Numbered from the stretch's first letter, positions 44,326-53,119 are shown. The stretch is 64,000 nt of DNA from an uncultured Alphaproteobacteria bacterium (GCA_934273635.1 CAKQSV010000003.1:62001-126000), one strand, 5' to 3'. Notes: generated by a model not told the origin, from the letters alone. Numbers and translations are program-made.

Positions 44326-47300
44326 ACTTCCATTACATTATCCGTCCAGAGTTCGCATTGCATTATAACAGTTTGGACGGCATCTTCAACGCCTTCCGGT
44401 GGATATTTGTATTTTTTGAGCAGACGTTTAATCATCATACGCATTTTGGCGCGCGCCGTTTCTTTTTTCTGCCAATCTATCGTTTTATTTTTGCGCAAAG
44501 TTTCGACAAGCTCTTTGGTAATAGCAATCAATTCGTCATTTTCATAAAAATCTTTAACAACTTGAGGACGTGTCAAGGCATCATAAAATGCCGTTTCTTC
44601 GGTGTTAAGCCCCAAATCTTCGCCTTCTTTTTGTGCCGCGGTGATTTGTTTTGCCAGATTAAGCAGCTCCTCAATAACTTGTTCATTAGTCAGCATACCG
44701 TTCAAATAGCGGTTCATAGACTCTTGTATCATTTCGCTAAACTTTTCCGAGCGCACAACATTGCTATGGCGATAAATAGAAATCTGCTCGGCTATCAGCT
44801 TTTTCAACAATTCCACCGCCAAATTTTTCTCTTTCATCTTGGATATTTCTTCCAAAAATTTCGGGTCAAACAGCGAAAATTCTTCTTTTATATCCGAAAA
44901 CAGATTGATAACACCATCGCTTTTTATACTCTGTTCCAACAGTTCGTTAATGCGTTTATTCATTTCAGGCAATGATATTTTTTTACCGCCTCCGCTTTCG
45001 GTTAAACGCAAAATCATAATTCTGACTGCCTCTAAAAATGCCGCCTCAATACGAAGTTCTTCTTCAACAATGGACGCGCAAAGTGACAGAGCCTGATGTA
45101 ACATAAGAGCTTGCTTAATAAAGGCGTCTTTTTCTTTGTTTTTCTCTCTAGCAATAATAAAGTTTGTGGCACCGCTTATCAATCTTGCTCGGACTAAATT
45201 TGAACCGGTAGCAAATTCGCCATAATCAAAACCACGCAATAAATCGCGGCAGACTTGCAATTTTTCTTTGAATTTATTATAAGCGGTGGTGGCAATGTCC
45301 ATATTGCCATAGTTTTTTCTATCACGGATGGTATAATCATTCATTGCCTTTTTCAAAGCACTGGCGATACCGATATAATCAACCACCAAACCGCCTTCTT
45401 TATCTTCAAACACGCGATTAACCCGCGCAATCGCCTGCATCAGATTATGCCCTTCCATCGGCTTATAGACATACATTGTTGCAAGTGAGGGCACATCAAA
45501 ACCGGTTAGCCACATGTCAACGACAATGGCAATTTTCAAAGGATCGTTATTATCTTTAAATTTGCGAGCTAAATCTTCTTTATGTGATTTATTACCGATA
45601 ATCGCACGCCAATCCTCCGGATCCTTGTTATCAGAGGTCATAACCACCGCAACTTTATCTTTCCATGCCGGACGCAATTCCAAAATTTTATGATAAATTT
45701 TCAGGGCAATCGGGCGGGAATAAGCTACAATCATAGCCTTACCTGTCAACAAATTCTCGCGATAGTTTTCGTAGTGATCCAAAATATCGCAGACAAGCGA
45801 ATTGATGGTATCATCATCGCTCAAAATAGTTTCCATTTGCCCGAGTTGTTTTTTGCTCTTTGCAATAACTTCCGGATCGGCATTTTGCGCCATTAAATCA
45901 TATTCAGCGTCTATAAGTTGCAAAATTTCCGGCTTTAGATGAAGTTTTATAACGCGGCTTTCATAATAAACCGGACGCGTTGCGCCATCTTCCACCGCTT
46001 GTGTCATATCATAAACATCAATATAATCGCCAAATACCTCTCGCGTATTGCGGTCATCAAGAGAAAGCGGCGTACCGGTAAAGCCAATATATGTCGCATT
46101 GGGTAGAGAGTTGCGAATAATTCGCGCCGTGCCGACTCTTATGTTTCCGTCTTTATCTATCTTTTCGCTTAAGCCATATTGACCACGGTGCGCCTCATCA
46201 GCCATCACGATAATATTCCGTCGTTCTGACAACGGCTCCGCTGATTCCTCAAACTTTTGCATTGTGGTAAAGAAAATACCGTTGGCTTTGATGCCGTCTA
46301 AAAGCTGTTTCAAATGAGCACGACTTATTGCCTGCACCGGTTCTTGGCGCAAAAAATCTTTGCATTTAGCAAATTGCGTATAAAGTTGATCATCCAAATC
46401 GTTACGATCTGTAATAACAACTATTGTCGGGCTGTTTAAGGCACTTTGCAGCAAATGAGCATAAAACACCATGGAAAGTGATTTTCCGCTACCTTGCGTG
46501 TGCCAGAACACACCGCCTTTACCGTCTGTTTGCGTGGCATGTTTGGTAGATTCAATAGCTTTTTTAACCGCAAAATATTGATGATAACCTGATAGAATTT
46601 TAACGGCACCTTTGTTTTCGTTAGAAAAGCAAATAAAGTTCTTCAAAATATCCAACAGGCGTGACTTTTCAAAAATTCCATTAAAAAATGTGTCAAACTG
46701 CGCATATTTGGTATTTTCATAAGAACCGTCAACCGTTTTCCACTCCATAAAACGTGTTTCATCAGAAGTAATCGTTCCGGCTTTAGACACAGCCAAATCA
46801 CTCATCACGCAAATTGCGTTATATATAAACATAGACGGAATTTCGTGTTTATAGTTTTGAATTTGCCGATACGCTTCCGAAGCATCCGTTTCTTCGCGGG
46901 ACGGCGATTTAAGCTCCATCAGCACGAGCGGCAAACCATTGATAAACAGCAGAACATCCGGACGTTTCTCGCTGTTTTCAATAAAAGTCCATTGGTTGGC
47001 AACAATGAAGGAGTTATTATCCTGATTTTCATAATCAATCAAATACACAATCGTGTCGCGAGGCTCGCCTTTTTCGGTATAGCAGACGGTGATGCCGTTT
47101 TGCAAATAATCCATAAAAACAGCATTTTTCTGCGTTAATTCGGCATTTTCAAAGTTTTTGAGCTTAAACAGAGCCTCGTTTATCGCCTCATCCGGCAAAT
47201 TAGGATTGATTTGGTGGAGAGAATTTGTCAGCACAGCCTCATATAACGGCGAAGTAAAATCCCGCGCTTCCACATCCGGCCCGTAAACATGCGTATATCC

Positions 47301-47369
47301 AAGTTCCTCAAACAACTCAATAATAGAGTTTTCATACGCTTCTTCATTTACCGGATTTGTGTAGGTCAT
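44322..47369 (-). CDS. hsdR: Type I restriction enzyme R subunit
   Basis: A 1015-residue subunit. The N-terminal nuclease has PD at residues 137-138 and ELK at 152-154 in a PD-(D/E)xK arrangement; the SF2 motor follows with Walker A QGSGKS at 292-297 and DEAH at 391-394. The C-terminal 300 residues are helical, as usual for HsdR. With HsdM and HsdS it translocates DNA and cuts away from unmethylated sites. It is preceded by a 209-residue membrane protein gene instead of hsdS directly. Confidence 0.95.
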   Translation of the reverse strand: MTYTNPVNEEAYENSIIELFEELGYTHVYGPDVEARDFTSPLYEAVLTNSLHQINPNLPDEAINEALFKLKNFENAELTQKNAVFMDYLQNGITVCYTEKGEPRDTIVYLIDYENQDNNSFIVANQWTFIENSEKRPDVLLFINGLPLVLMELKSPSREETDASEAYRQIQNYKHEIPSMFIYNAICVMSDLAVSKAGTITSDETRFMEWKTVDGSYENTKYAQFDTFFNGIFEKSRLLDILKNFICFSNENKGAVKILSGYHQYFAVKKAIESTKHATQTDGKGGVFWHTQGSGKSLSMVFYAHLLQSALNSPTIVVITDRNDLDDQLYTQFAKCKDFLRQEPVQAISRAHLKQLLDGIKANGIFFTTMQKFEESAEPLSERRNIIVMADEAHRGQYGLSEKIDKDGNIRVGTARIIRNSLPNATYIGFTGTPLSLDDRNTREVFGDYIDVYDMTQAVEDGATRPVYYESRVIKLHLKPEILQLIDAEYDLMAQNADPEVIAKSKKQLGQMETILSDDDTINSLVCDILDHYENYRENLLTGKAMIVAYSRPIALKIYHKILELRPAWKDKVAVVMTSDNKDPEDWRAIIGNKSHKEDLARKFKDNNDPLKIAIVVDMWLTGFDVPSLATMYVYKPMEGHNLMQAIARVNRVFEDKEGGLVVDYIGIASALKKAMNDYTIRDRKNYGNMDIATTAYNKFKEKLQVCRDLLRGFDYGEFATGSNLVRARLISGATNFIIAREKNKEKDAFIKQALMLHQALSLCASIVEEELRIEAAFLEAVRIMILRLTESGGGKKISLPEMNKRINELLEQSIKSDGVINLFSDIKEEFSLFDPKFLEEISKMKEKNLAVELLKKLIAEQISIYRHSNVVRSEKFSEMIQESMNRYLNGMLTNEQVIEELLNLAKQITAAQKEGEDLGLNTEETAFYDALTRPQVVKDFYENDELIAITKELVETLRKNKTIDWQKKETARAKMRMMIKRLLKKYKYPPEGVEDAVQTVIMQCELWTDNVMEV

Positions 47370-47381
47370 CTGTTATCCTTA

Positions 47382-48011
47382 TTACTTTTTTTCTGTTGGT
47401 TTTTGTGCCTGATTCTTAGATACTGTCGGTTTACTACGTTCAACACCATTAGATATTCTGATATTTTTCATAGGCTTTTGTGTTGTAGGCTTATTCTTTT
47501 CGCAGCCTTCACATAAAATTTTATTATTAGTCATGGTAATATTTTCCTTCTGTTTTGGTTCAAAATTAGTGTTAGCATATACAAAATAAAAAAAGAATGC
47601 AACACTCAAACTCAAGCAAATCATTGCTAAATTATTTAAACTATTAATCCAATTTGAGTATGGTGTTTTAATTTCATTATGAATATCTTCTCCTTGTAAA
47701 TATTTTTCATCTAGTTTAACATTACTTACGCAAATATCTTTTACAGAACACCATGAAGAATAGTAATTACACATTATACTTAAGCAGGCACATAAAATAG
47801 AAAAACAGAAGTAAGTTAAAGATGTAGGACTTTTATCAAAAATTATACCCATAAAACCAAAACCAATACCTATCAAGCCAATGTTACAGTTAAAAATGAT
47901 TTTATCCATTTTTCCCTGTTCTTGAATTCGTAGAGTATCATTTTCATTTCTGAAACGCAAATAATCTTGATAACGTTCTTCTAGTTTCTTATCTTCCTCT
48001 TTTTTTGTCAT
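47382..48011 (-). CDS. Membrane protein inserted between hsdS and hsdR, unknown
   Basis: A 209-residue protein: a charged helical N-terminus (KKEEDKKLEERYQDYLRFRN), three likely membrane segments (about residues 38-58, 66-84 and 126-146), and a polar, Lys/Pro/Thr-rich tail with CEGCEK. No domain was recognised; the soluble-helix-then-membrane layout resembles membrane effectors of defence systems, but this is only an impression. It has its own AGGAG, 3 nt after hsdS, and is followed by hsdR after 12 nt. Known hsd cargo such as the PrrC nuclease is different. Confidence 0.7.
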   Translation of the reverse strand: MTKKEEDKKLEERYQDYLRFRNENDTLRIQEQGKMDKIIFNCNIGLIGIGFGFMGIIFDKSPTSLTYFCFSILCACLSIMCNYYSSWCSVKDICVSNVKLDEKYLQGEDIHNEIKTPYSNWINSLNNLAMICLSLSVAFFFYFVYANTNFEPKQKENITMTNNKILCEGCEKNKPTTQKPMKNIRISNGVERSKPTVSKNQAQKPTEKK

Positions 48012-48014
48012 TGA

Positions 48015-49253
48015 CTACTCCTCTGTAAATGATGATTTATTGGTGGAAGTGAGAGCCGAAATATCCACGTTTGAAGCATCAATTTTCCCAGACATCAGTT
48101 TTGGTAATAATGTGTCTCGGAGTGCAGACAACCGAGTGTTTTCGTATTGATTTATGATTATTTTTTCAAAATATGGGCGGCAAATATTATTAAAATCTGA
48201 AATAATATTTTCATCAGGATAAATACAAGTTATGGACATTATATCATTTCCACTGATATTTGGTTGAGCACTGCCTTGTCCTCGATTTATTATTTCTGAA
48301 ACAACTTCCGGCTGTTTTAATGTACAATAAATAAATGGTAGTTTTTCTAGCGGATTATCCCCTAAAAAGAATTTGCCAACACGCTGATTAACTAGTAATA
48401 TTTCATCTACATGAGGAACTATTGCAAATTTACCAATAGTTGCTCCCGTCATAGCAATCAATAAATCCCCACCTTTGACAACAAAATCTTTAGCTATTGA
48501 AACTTTATCTTCTGAAACGTAGGAACAATCCTGTAAATTTAATCTGGAAGGTTCAATATTTTTTATTTTTATAACACGAACACCAGCATCCTGCCACCAA
48601 GAGCTTTTAAAAGCAAACCCTGATTTAATACTACAATAATCTCCTATGCATCCTTGCTTAGGATTATTTAATATTTTTTCATTAAACAGAGCCTGAGCCT
48701 GTTGTTCTAAATTATTATTTATTCTGTTATTCAGCTCGATTTTATCATCCAACGCACCCAACACCCCCGCAATCTTCTTCTGAACATCAAGAGGAGGAAG
48801 AGGAATTTCAAGACTTTTTAAGCCAACAATTGTTATAGCTTTTTGTGTCGTTCCAATAGAAATATTTTCTAATTTTAATTTTCCTTCTGATGAAGCTAAA
48901 AAATAGTATAAGTATTCAGGCAAGAGATTATTTGATCTTTTAATCCAAGTCAAATTTCCATCTTTAAAATAAAATCTTTCATTTTTTCTTACAACGTAAG
49001 GTATTCCTAAAGTGCCAACTGACGTAAGTAATATATCGCCTTCTTGAGGAACAGAGAACTTTTGCTTTATTTCTTCATATTTTTCTTCTGTAATAAATAA
49101 CTCCGTTGTTATATTATTACCTCTTTGTCTTTCTATAATTTCTTTTGAACGATAAAAAGGGATGCCTGAAGCCACATAATCAGCCATAAAAATGCGTTTA
49201 CTCGATGTAATTTCACAAATATCCCCTAACTTAACCTCTCTCCATTTTGTCAT
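48015..49253 (-). CDS. hsdS: Type I restriction enzyme specificity subunit
   Basis: A 412-residue S subunit with two target-recognition domains (about 1-150 and 200-365), each followed by a conserved helical spacer (DVQKKIAGVLGALDDKIELN at about 155; SDFNNICRPYFEKIIINQYE at about 370). Each half reads one part of a bipartite site; the site cannot be predicted here. It overlaps the preceding accessory gene by 4 nt. Confidence 0.93.
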   Translation of the reverse strand: MTKWREVKLGDICEITSSKRIFMADYVASGIPFYRSKEIIERQRGNNITTELFITEEKYEEIKQKFSVPQEGDILLTSVGTLGIPYVVRKNERFYFKDGNLTWIKRSNNLLPEYLYYFLASSEGKLKLENISIGTTQKAITIVGLKSLEIPLPPLDVQKKIAGVLGALDDKIELNNRINNNLEQQAQALFNEKILNNPKQGCIGDYCSIKSGFAFKSSWWQDAGVRVIKIKNIEPSRLNLQDCSYVSEDKVSIAKDFVVKGGDLLIAMTGATIGKFAIVPHVDEILLVNQRVGKFFLGDNPLEKLPFIYCTLKQPEVVSEIINRGQGSAQPNISGNDIMSITCIYPDENIISDFNNICRPYFEKIIINQYENTRLSALRDTLLPKLMSGKIDASNVDISALTSTNKSSFTEE

Positions 49254-50122
49254 TTACCACCTCTATTTTTCTCTAGATTGCTAATATAAGCCATAACAGG
49301 TTGAGATACCCTTTCTTCTTTCATATCAAGTAACTCCATTAGATCTCCAACCTTACTTGCCAAATATTCTAACTCTGTCTTTATTTTACTATCATCAAAT
49401 CTATTTGAGCGTAAACTTTCAAAAACAAGTACACCTTTTTCTTCTGCACCTTTTTTTATTGAAATAGATGCATAATAACGGCTCTTCATGGAGAGATTTC
49501 TAACTTCCGAATGGCTTAATCCATATTGTTGCCGAAAATAATCCTCATATTCTTTGGGACTCTCTTCAAACGAGGGAATATTGCCTCTTTCGACATACCA
49601 TCCGTTACTATACCCTTTAGCCATGCATCCTTTTTTTGTATCATATTCCTTATTGCTTAGTTCTCGAAAATTGGGATTATCTGAATACCTAGATAATCCA
49701 AAAAATTTTTTTGTTCCTGTAATATCTCTTAAACCAAATACTGTTACCCTATCTTGTTGAATATCCTCTTTATCTAGTTCCATTTTTTTTGAAAATTCAA
49801 CTAAGCTACTATATATACAGGATTGTACCAAATTTAGAACATGATCTATCCTGCTTTCAGATAATTTAAGTTTATTTTCTAGATTTTTAAAATCCATTTT
49901 TATGTATTTAATTCCTATATTATAAGCAACTATAAATAGCAAAAATAAATATAAAAATAAATATGTTTTTATATCCCATATATTCTTTACATCTGATATC
50001 CACCATTTTTTTTGATTTAGACTAAATATTATATATGGTTGAATTATTGTGTTTAAAATTGTTGAAATATAAACATTATATTTTGCTAAAAAATCTTTTA
50101 AATTTACCAAGATAATTGTCAT
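49250..50122 (-). CDS. Two-membrane-segment protein with GAF-like domain, unknown
   Basis: A 290-residue protein: membrane segments at about residues 16-34 and 51-70, a coiled coil (about 77-110), then a soluble domain of about 150 residues (RVTVFGLRDITGTKKFF, GYSNGWYVERGN, YYASISIKKGAEEKGVLVFE) with the mixed pattern of a GAF-type sensor. The GAF call is an impression from motifs such as YYASISI and GVLVFE, not a certain match. It is the last of four small genes between hsdM and hsdS, with a 4-nt overlap with hsdS. It could sense a ligand or signal at the membrane (inference). Confidence 0.65.
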   Translation of the reverse strand: MTIILVNLKDFLAKYNVYISTILNTIIQPYIIFSLNQKKWWISDVKNIWDIKTYLFLYLFLLFIVAYNIGIKYIKMDFKNLENKLKLSESRIDHVLNLVQSCIYSSLVEFSKKMELDKEDIQQDRVTVFGLRDITGTKKFFGLSRYSDNPNFRELSNKEYDTKKGCMAKGYSNGWYVERGNIPSFEESPKEYEDYFRQQYGLSHSEVRNLSMKSRYYASISIKKGAEEKGVLVFESLRSNRFDDSKIKTELEYLASKVGDLMELLDMKEERVSQPVMAYISNLEKNRGGK

Positions 50123-50125
50123 TGA

Positions 50126-50332
50126 TTACTCCTTTGTAACCAATTTAGCTTCTTTTATATCGCCATTTTCACAAATAATGACTATTTTATCTATTATTTT
50201 TTCAATAGATTTACCGGATACATATTTTTCCAGTTTTTCTTTTACGTTGTAAAAAACTAACTGCATAGCTTTACTTGGAAGAGCTTTTTCTATTTCACTT
50301 TCACCAAATTCATCCTCGTTTACTTTAACCAT
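50126..50332 (-). CDS. Small protein of type I locus, unknown
   Basis: A 68-residue protein, acidic at the start and basic at the end, probably helical, with no membrane segment and no known domain (KAMQLVFYNVKEKLEKYVSG, then IEKIIDKIVIICENGDIK). It sits 24 nt after the 124-residue gene and 3 nt before the GAF-like gene. Confidence 0.55.
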   Translation of the reverse strand: MVKVNEDEFGESEIEKALPSKAMQLVFYNVKEKLEKYVSGKSIEKIIDKIVIICENGDIKEAKLVTKE

Positions 50333-50356
50333 AAATTTAATTGTAATTTTTATCTC

Positions 50357-50731
50357 CTATTCATATACCACCTTTTGAGCTAGCAATATAAGTTTCTGTA
50401 ATAAATCTTTTAGTTTTTTCCGATATTTGTCATTTTGTGGATTTAAGTCCCAAAGGCTTCTTGAAGGATGAAGTCCTGAAGTATATGGAGAAATGTAGGG
50501 GGGAATAAGATCAATGGGTGTGAGCGGTATGTTATAATCATATCCTTCTATTCCATATGCAAGGTAGTTAGGATTGTACGCTTCATCTACCATTTTTATG
50601 GTGGAATCTGCATATTTTTTAAAGGCATCATATAGATCTTTATCCAAATTTTCATTTGCTAACAAATCTATCCCTTTACTGAGGACTTCAAGTAATTCTT
50701 TTAATGCTTTTTGTGTGCTATTATCAAACAT
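50357..50731 (-). CDS. Helical protein of type I locus, unknown
   Basis: A 124-residue protein: helical ends (TQKALKELLEVLSKGIDLLA; YRKKLKDLLQKLILLAQKVV) around a Tyr/Pro-rich centre (YNIPLTPIDLIPPYISPYTS). No known domain. Its start shares one base with the stop of the 87-residue membrane protein gene (TAATG). Confidence 0.6.
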   Translation of the reverse strand: MFDNSTQKALKELLEVLSKGIDLLANENLDKDLYDAFKKYADSTIKMVDEAYNPNYLAYGIEGYDYNIPLTPIDLIPPYISPYTSGLHPSRSLWDLNPQNDKYRKKLKDLLQKLILLAQKVVYE

Positions 50732-50994
50732 TACTTATCCCCCTTTTCTGCTTTTGGTTCTTCTTGTTTAGCTTTTTCTTCCGTCTTTTGGGCAAGCAAC
50801 TTATCAAAATTGCTTTTATTTTCTTTCTGTTCTTCAACAGTTTCCGGATTTAACTCAGCCCCAAGTGGTAATTTGGTAATTCTCGCGAGCATTTTTCTTA
50901 TATCTTTTCTGTAATATATAATACATCCGCCGACCAAAATTGGCCAAGCCAAGTGTTCACATAATCCTAGGATGAAAATTTGCCACGGATGCAT
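50731..50994 (-). CDS. Small single-pass membrane protein of type I locus, unknown
   Basis: An 87-residue protein with one membrane segment (about residues 5-27, FILGLCEHLAWPILVGGCII), a juxtamembrane helix (YRKDIRKMLARITKLPLGAE) and a Lys/Glu-rich tail. The anchor-then-helix layout is common in small bacterial membrane proteins of unknown role. Its start shares one base with the hsdM stop (TAATG). Confidence 0.65.
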   Translation of the reverse strand: MHPWQIFILGLCEHLAWPILVGGCIIYYRKDIRKMLARITKLPLGAELNPETVEEQKENKSNFDKLLAQKTEEKAKQEEPKAEKGDK

Positions 50995-52505
50995 TACTTT
51001 ATCTCCCAGCCAATCGCTTTCAGTTTTTCGCGGATTTCGTTTTGGAGAGTGTCAGATTGTTTAAACATTTCAGAAAGTTCTCCGGTCAGACGTTTCATTT
51101 TATTTTCAAAAGGTTCGCCGTCATCTTTCTGATCTTCAATACCGACATAGCGACCTGGGGTCAAAATATAATCCTGTGCCGCAATTTCCGCTGTTGTGGC
51201 AACGGCACAGAAACCTTTGATATTCTCTAATGTGCCATTTTGAAATGCCGTAAATGTATCCGCCAGTTTTTTAATGTCTTCATCGGTAAAGTCGCGGTGC
51301 TTGCGGTCAACCATATAGCCCATTTTGCGCGCATCAATAAATACGGTGCGTCCTTTTTGTTGCTTATTCTTACTGATAAACCACAGGGTTACCGGAATTG
51401 TAACGCTATAAAACAGTTGCGGAGGCAAAGCGATAATACCTTCTACCAAGTCATCTTCAATAATTCGTTTTCTGATTTCACCTTCACCACTGGTTTGCGT
51501 TGAAAGTGCACCATTTGCCAATACCAAACCTATTTTACCATTTGGTGCAAGGTGATGTATCATGTGCTGAATCCACGCATAGTTGGCGTTTCCTGCCGGT
51601 GGGATACCATATTTCCAACGCACATCATCTTGTAACTTATCTTGTCCCCAATTAGAAAGGTTAAATGGTGGATTAGCCATAATAAAATCAAATTTTTCAT
51701 GCGGGTGCTGGTCATTAAAAAATGTATCCGCCTGATATGGTCCAAAATCAGCATCAATACCGCGAATTGCCATATTCATCTTAGCCATTTTCCACGTATC
51801 CGCGTTCGCTTCTTGTCCATAAACAGAAATATGGTCTCGGTTGCCGCCGTGCGCCTGCAAAAATTTGACAGACTGCACAAACATACCGCCGGAACCACAG
51901 CAAGGATCATAAACACGGCAATTATCAAACGGTTTCAAAACCTCAACAATGGTTTTTACAATGCTTGACGGGGTATAAAATTCTCCACCTTTAGTCCCCT
52001 CATACGCCGCAAACTTGGCAATGCAATATTCATAGGTGCGACCAAGCAAGTCTTTATCTTCATCTGTTTCAGACATATCAATATTGTTGGTAAACAAGTC
52101 TACAACATTGCCCAAAACTCTTTTATCCAAAGCCTGATTAGCATAATTTTTAGGCAAAACATCTTTCAGAGATTTATTTTCCGCTTCAATGGCTCGCATG
52201 GCGTCATCAATAATAATGCCAATTTCCGGAGTGTGTGCCGCTTCAGCAATTTTGCTCCAACGGGCGGCTTCCGGAACATAAAATATACCGTCCATAATGT
52301 AGGCATCTTTCTCATCCTCAAAACCATCGCCCTCTGCAACAAGCTGTTTATAGCGTTTTTCAAAGGCTGCAGAAATATAACGCAAAAAGATAAGCCCAAT
52401 AATTACTTTTCGGTAATCTGCCGCCGGAATATGTCCCCAAAGTTCACAAGCAGCATCCCAAATTTGCTTTTCAAAACCTAAATTTGCATTATTTTTACCA
52501 GCCAT
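50994..52505 (-). CDS. hsdM: Type I restriction enzyme methyltransferase subunit
   Basis: A 503-residue N6-adenine methyltransferase subunit. N-terminal helical HsdM_N domain (ELWGHIPAADYRKVIIGLIF), AdoMet motif DPCCGSGG at residues 200-207 and the catalytic NPPF at 278-281. It is the first gene of the operon; AAGAGGG precedes the ATG. It methylates, and with HsdS and HsdR restricts, the same sites. Confidence 0.95.
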   Translation of the reverse strand: MAGKNNANLGFEKQIWDAACELWGHIPAADYRKVIIGLIFLRYISAAFEKRYKQLVAEGDGFEDEKDAYIMDGIFYVPEAARWSKIAEAAHTPEIGIIIDDAMRAIEAENKSLKDVLPKNYANQALDKRVLGNVVDLFTNNIDMSETDEDKDLLGRTYEYCIAKFAAYEGTKGGEFYTPSSIVKTIVEVLKPFDNCRVYDPCCGSGGMFVQSVKFLQAHGGNRDHISVYGQEANADTWKMAKMNMAIRGIDADFGPYQADTFFNDQHPHEKFDFIMANPPFNLSNWGQDKLQDDVRWKYGIPPAGNANYAWIQHMIHHLAPNGKIGLVLANGALSTQTSGEGEIRKRIIEDDLVEGIIALPPQLFYSVTIPVTLWFISKNKQQKGRTVFIDARKMGYMVDRKHRDFTDEDIKKLADTFTAFQNGTLENIKGFCAVATTAEIAAQDYILTPGRYVGIEDQKDDGEPFENKMKRLTGELSEMFKQSDTLQNEIREKLKAIGWEIK

Positions 52506-52561
52506 TTTAGCCCTCTTATTATTGTAACCCTTATAAACTTACGAATAAACGTGTTGGTTGT

Positions 52562-52590
52562 ATAGTATTCGGTGTGGTGTTAAAAGTCAA
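52562..52590 (-). promoter_or_regulatory. Promoter of the type I restriction operon
   Basis: On the minus strand, -35 TTGACT (52590-52585) and -10 TACTAT (52567-52562) with a 17-nt spacer, about 57 nt before the hsdM ATG. The -10 is off consensus at two positions. Confidence 0.5.
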
Positions 52591-52641
52591 AATAAATATA
52601 AATATTTAATCCGGAAACCAGCGTAAAAATTATTAAAAAAA

Positions 52642-52738
52642 TCTTGTGGTCAAACTTGCTTCCCGCAAGTTCGAGCTGTCTATATTTCACCAACAAAAAA
52701 CCACCCGCAAGGGGTGGCTTTTTGTTGGTGGATCCTGC
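52642..52738. repeat. Direct repeat, copy 1 (with tRNA 3'-end fragment)
   Basis: 97 nt, nearly identical to 52816-52913 (one base shorter in a run of A). Its last 13 nt (TGGTGGATCCTGC) equal the 3' end of the neighbouring tRNA, including CCA; the middle holds a terminator-like hairpin (CCACCC/GGGTGG). Confidence 0.9.
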
Positions 52739-52815
52739 TGCGATTGGCTTCGCTTTGCTCCGCCGACACTGCGTTCATTGGCTTTAGCCAACCGGCGTTC
52801 TCCCGAACGCCTTTC
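52739..52815. repeat. Hairpin-rich spacer between the direct repeats
   Basis: 77 nt with perfect short inverted repeats: GGCGTTC/GAACGCC with a 4-nt loop, and TGGCTTTAGCCA. Looks like a REP/MITE-type palindromic element rather than coding sequence; an ORF across it is spurious. Confidence 0.55.
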
Positions 52816-52913
52816 TCTTGTGGTCAAACTTGCTTCCCGCAAGTTCGAGCTGTCTATATTTCACCAACAAAAAAACCACCCGCAAGGGGTGGCTTTTTGT
52901 TGGTGGATCCTGC
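52816..52913. repeat. Direct repeat, copy 2 (overlaps tRNA 3' end)
   Basis: 98 nt matching 52642-52738. The right end is the true 3' end of the tRNA gene. Both copies carry GCAAGTTCGAG on the plus strand, the same as the T-arm of the tRNA in inverse orientation. Confidence 0.9.
52862..52900. terminator. Terminator downstream of the tRNA gene
   Basis: CACCAACAAAAA pairs with the complementary right arm around a CCACCC/GGGTGG core; on the minus strand the core is followed by seven T. It ends the tRNA transcript; the same hairpin is present in copy 1 of the repeat. Confidence 0.75.
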
Positions 52914-52977
52914 AAGACTCGAACTTGCGACCAGACCGTTATGAGCGGCCTGCTCTAACCAACTGAGCTAAGGATCC
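52901..52977 (-). tRNA. tRNA with CAU anticodon, probably Ile2
   Basis: A 77-nt cloverleaf with encoded CCA: the acceptor stem is GGATCC...GGATCC, the D arm TTAGCTCAGTTGGTTAGAGCA, the anticodon arm CCGCTCATAACGG with anticodon CAT, and the T arm CGCAAGTTCGAGTCTTGC. The TTAGCTCAG start, the CAGGC before and TGGTCGC after the anticodon arm resemble E. coli ileX more than metT, so I favour tRNA-Ile reading AUA (needing lysidine); elongator Met is the alternative. Confidence 0.9.
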
Positions 52978-53001
52978 GTCCGTATCATTTATAACAGCTG
53001 A

Positions 53002-53030
53002 AAAGTAATTTATTATCCCGTCGCTGTCAA
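53002..53030 (-). promoter_or_regulatory. Promoter of the tRNA gene
   Basis: On the minus strand, -35 TTGACA (53030-53025) and a weak -10 TACTTT (53007-53002) with a 17-nt spacer, about 25 nt before the tRNA. Confidence 0.5.
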
Positions 53031-53119
53031 GACTTTTTATTATCTGATAACACGGTTATTAGTTTTTCTTTAATCTAAATGTGTTTTATTGTCCTCATTA
53101 CATCAATGAGGTTTTTGCC

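Noticed and set aside
44322..52505. PrrC anticodon nuclease as cargo of the type I locus
   Set aside because: None of the five extra proteins has the ABC-ATPase motifs or length of PrrC/RloC.
52646..52966. 106-residue plus-strand ORF over the repeats and tRNA
   Set aside because: Its end (LQDSNLRPDRYERPAL) is the well-known translation of a tRNA antisense strand; the rest is the direct repeat and hairpin element.
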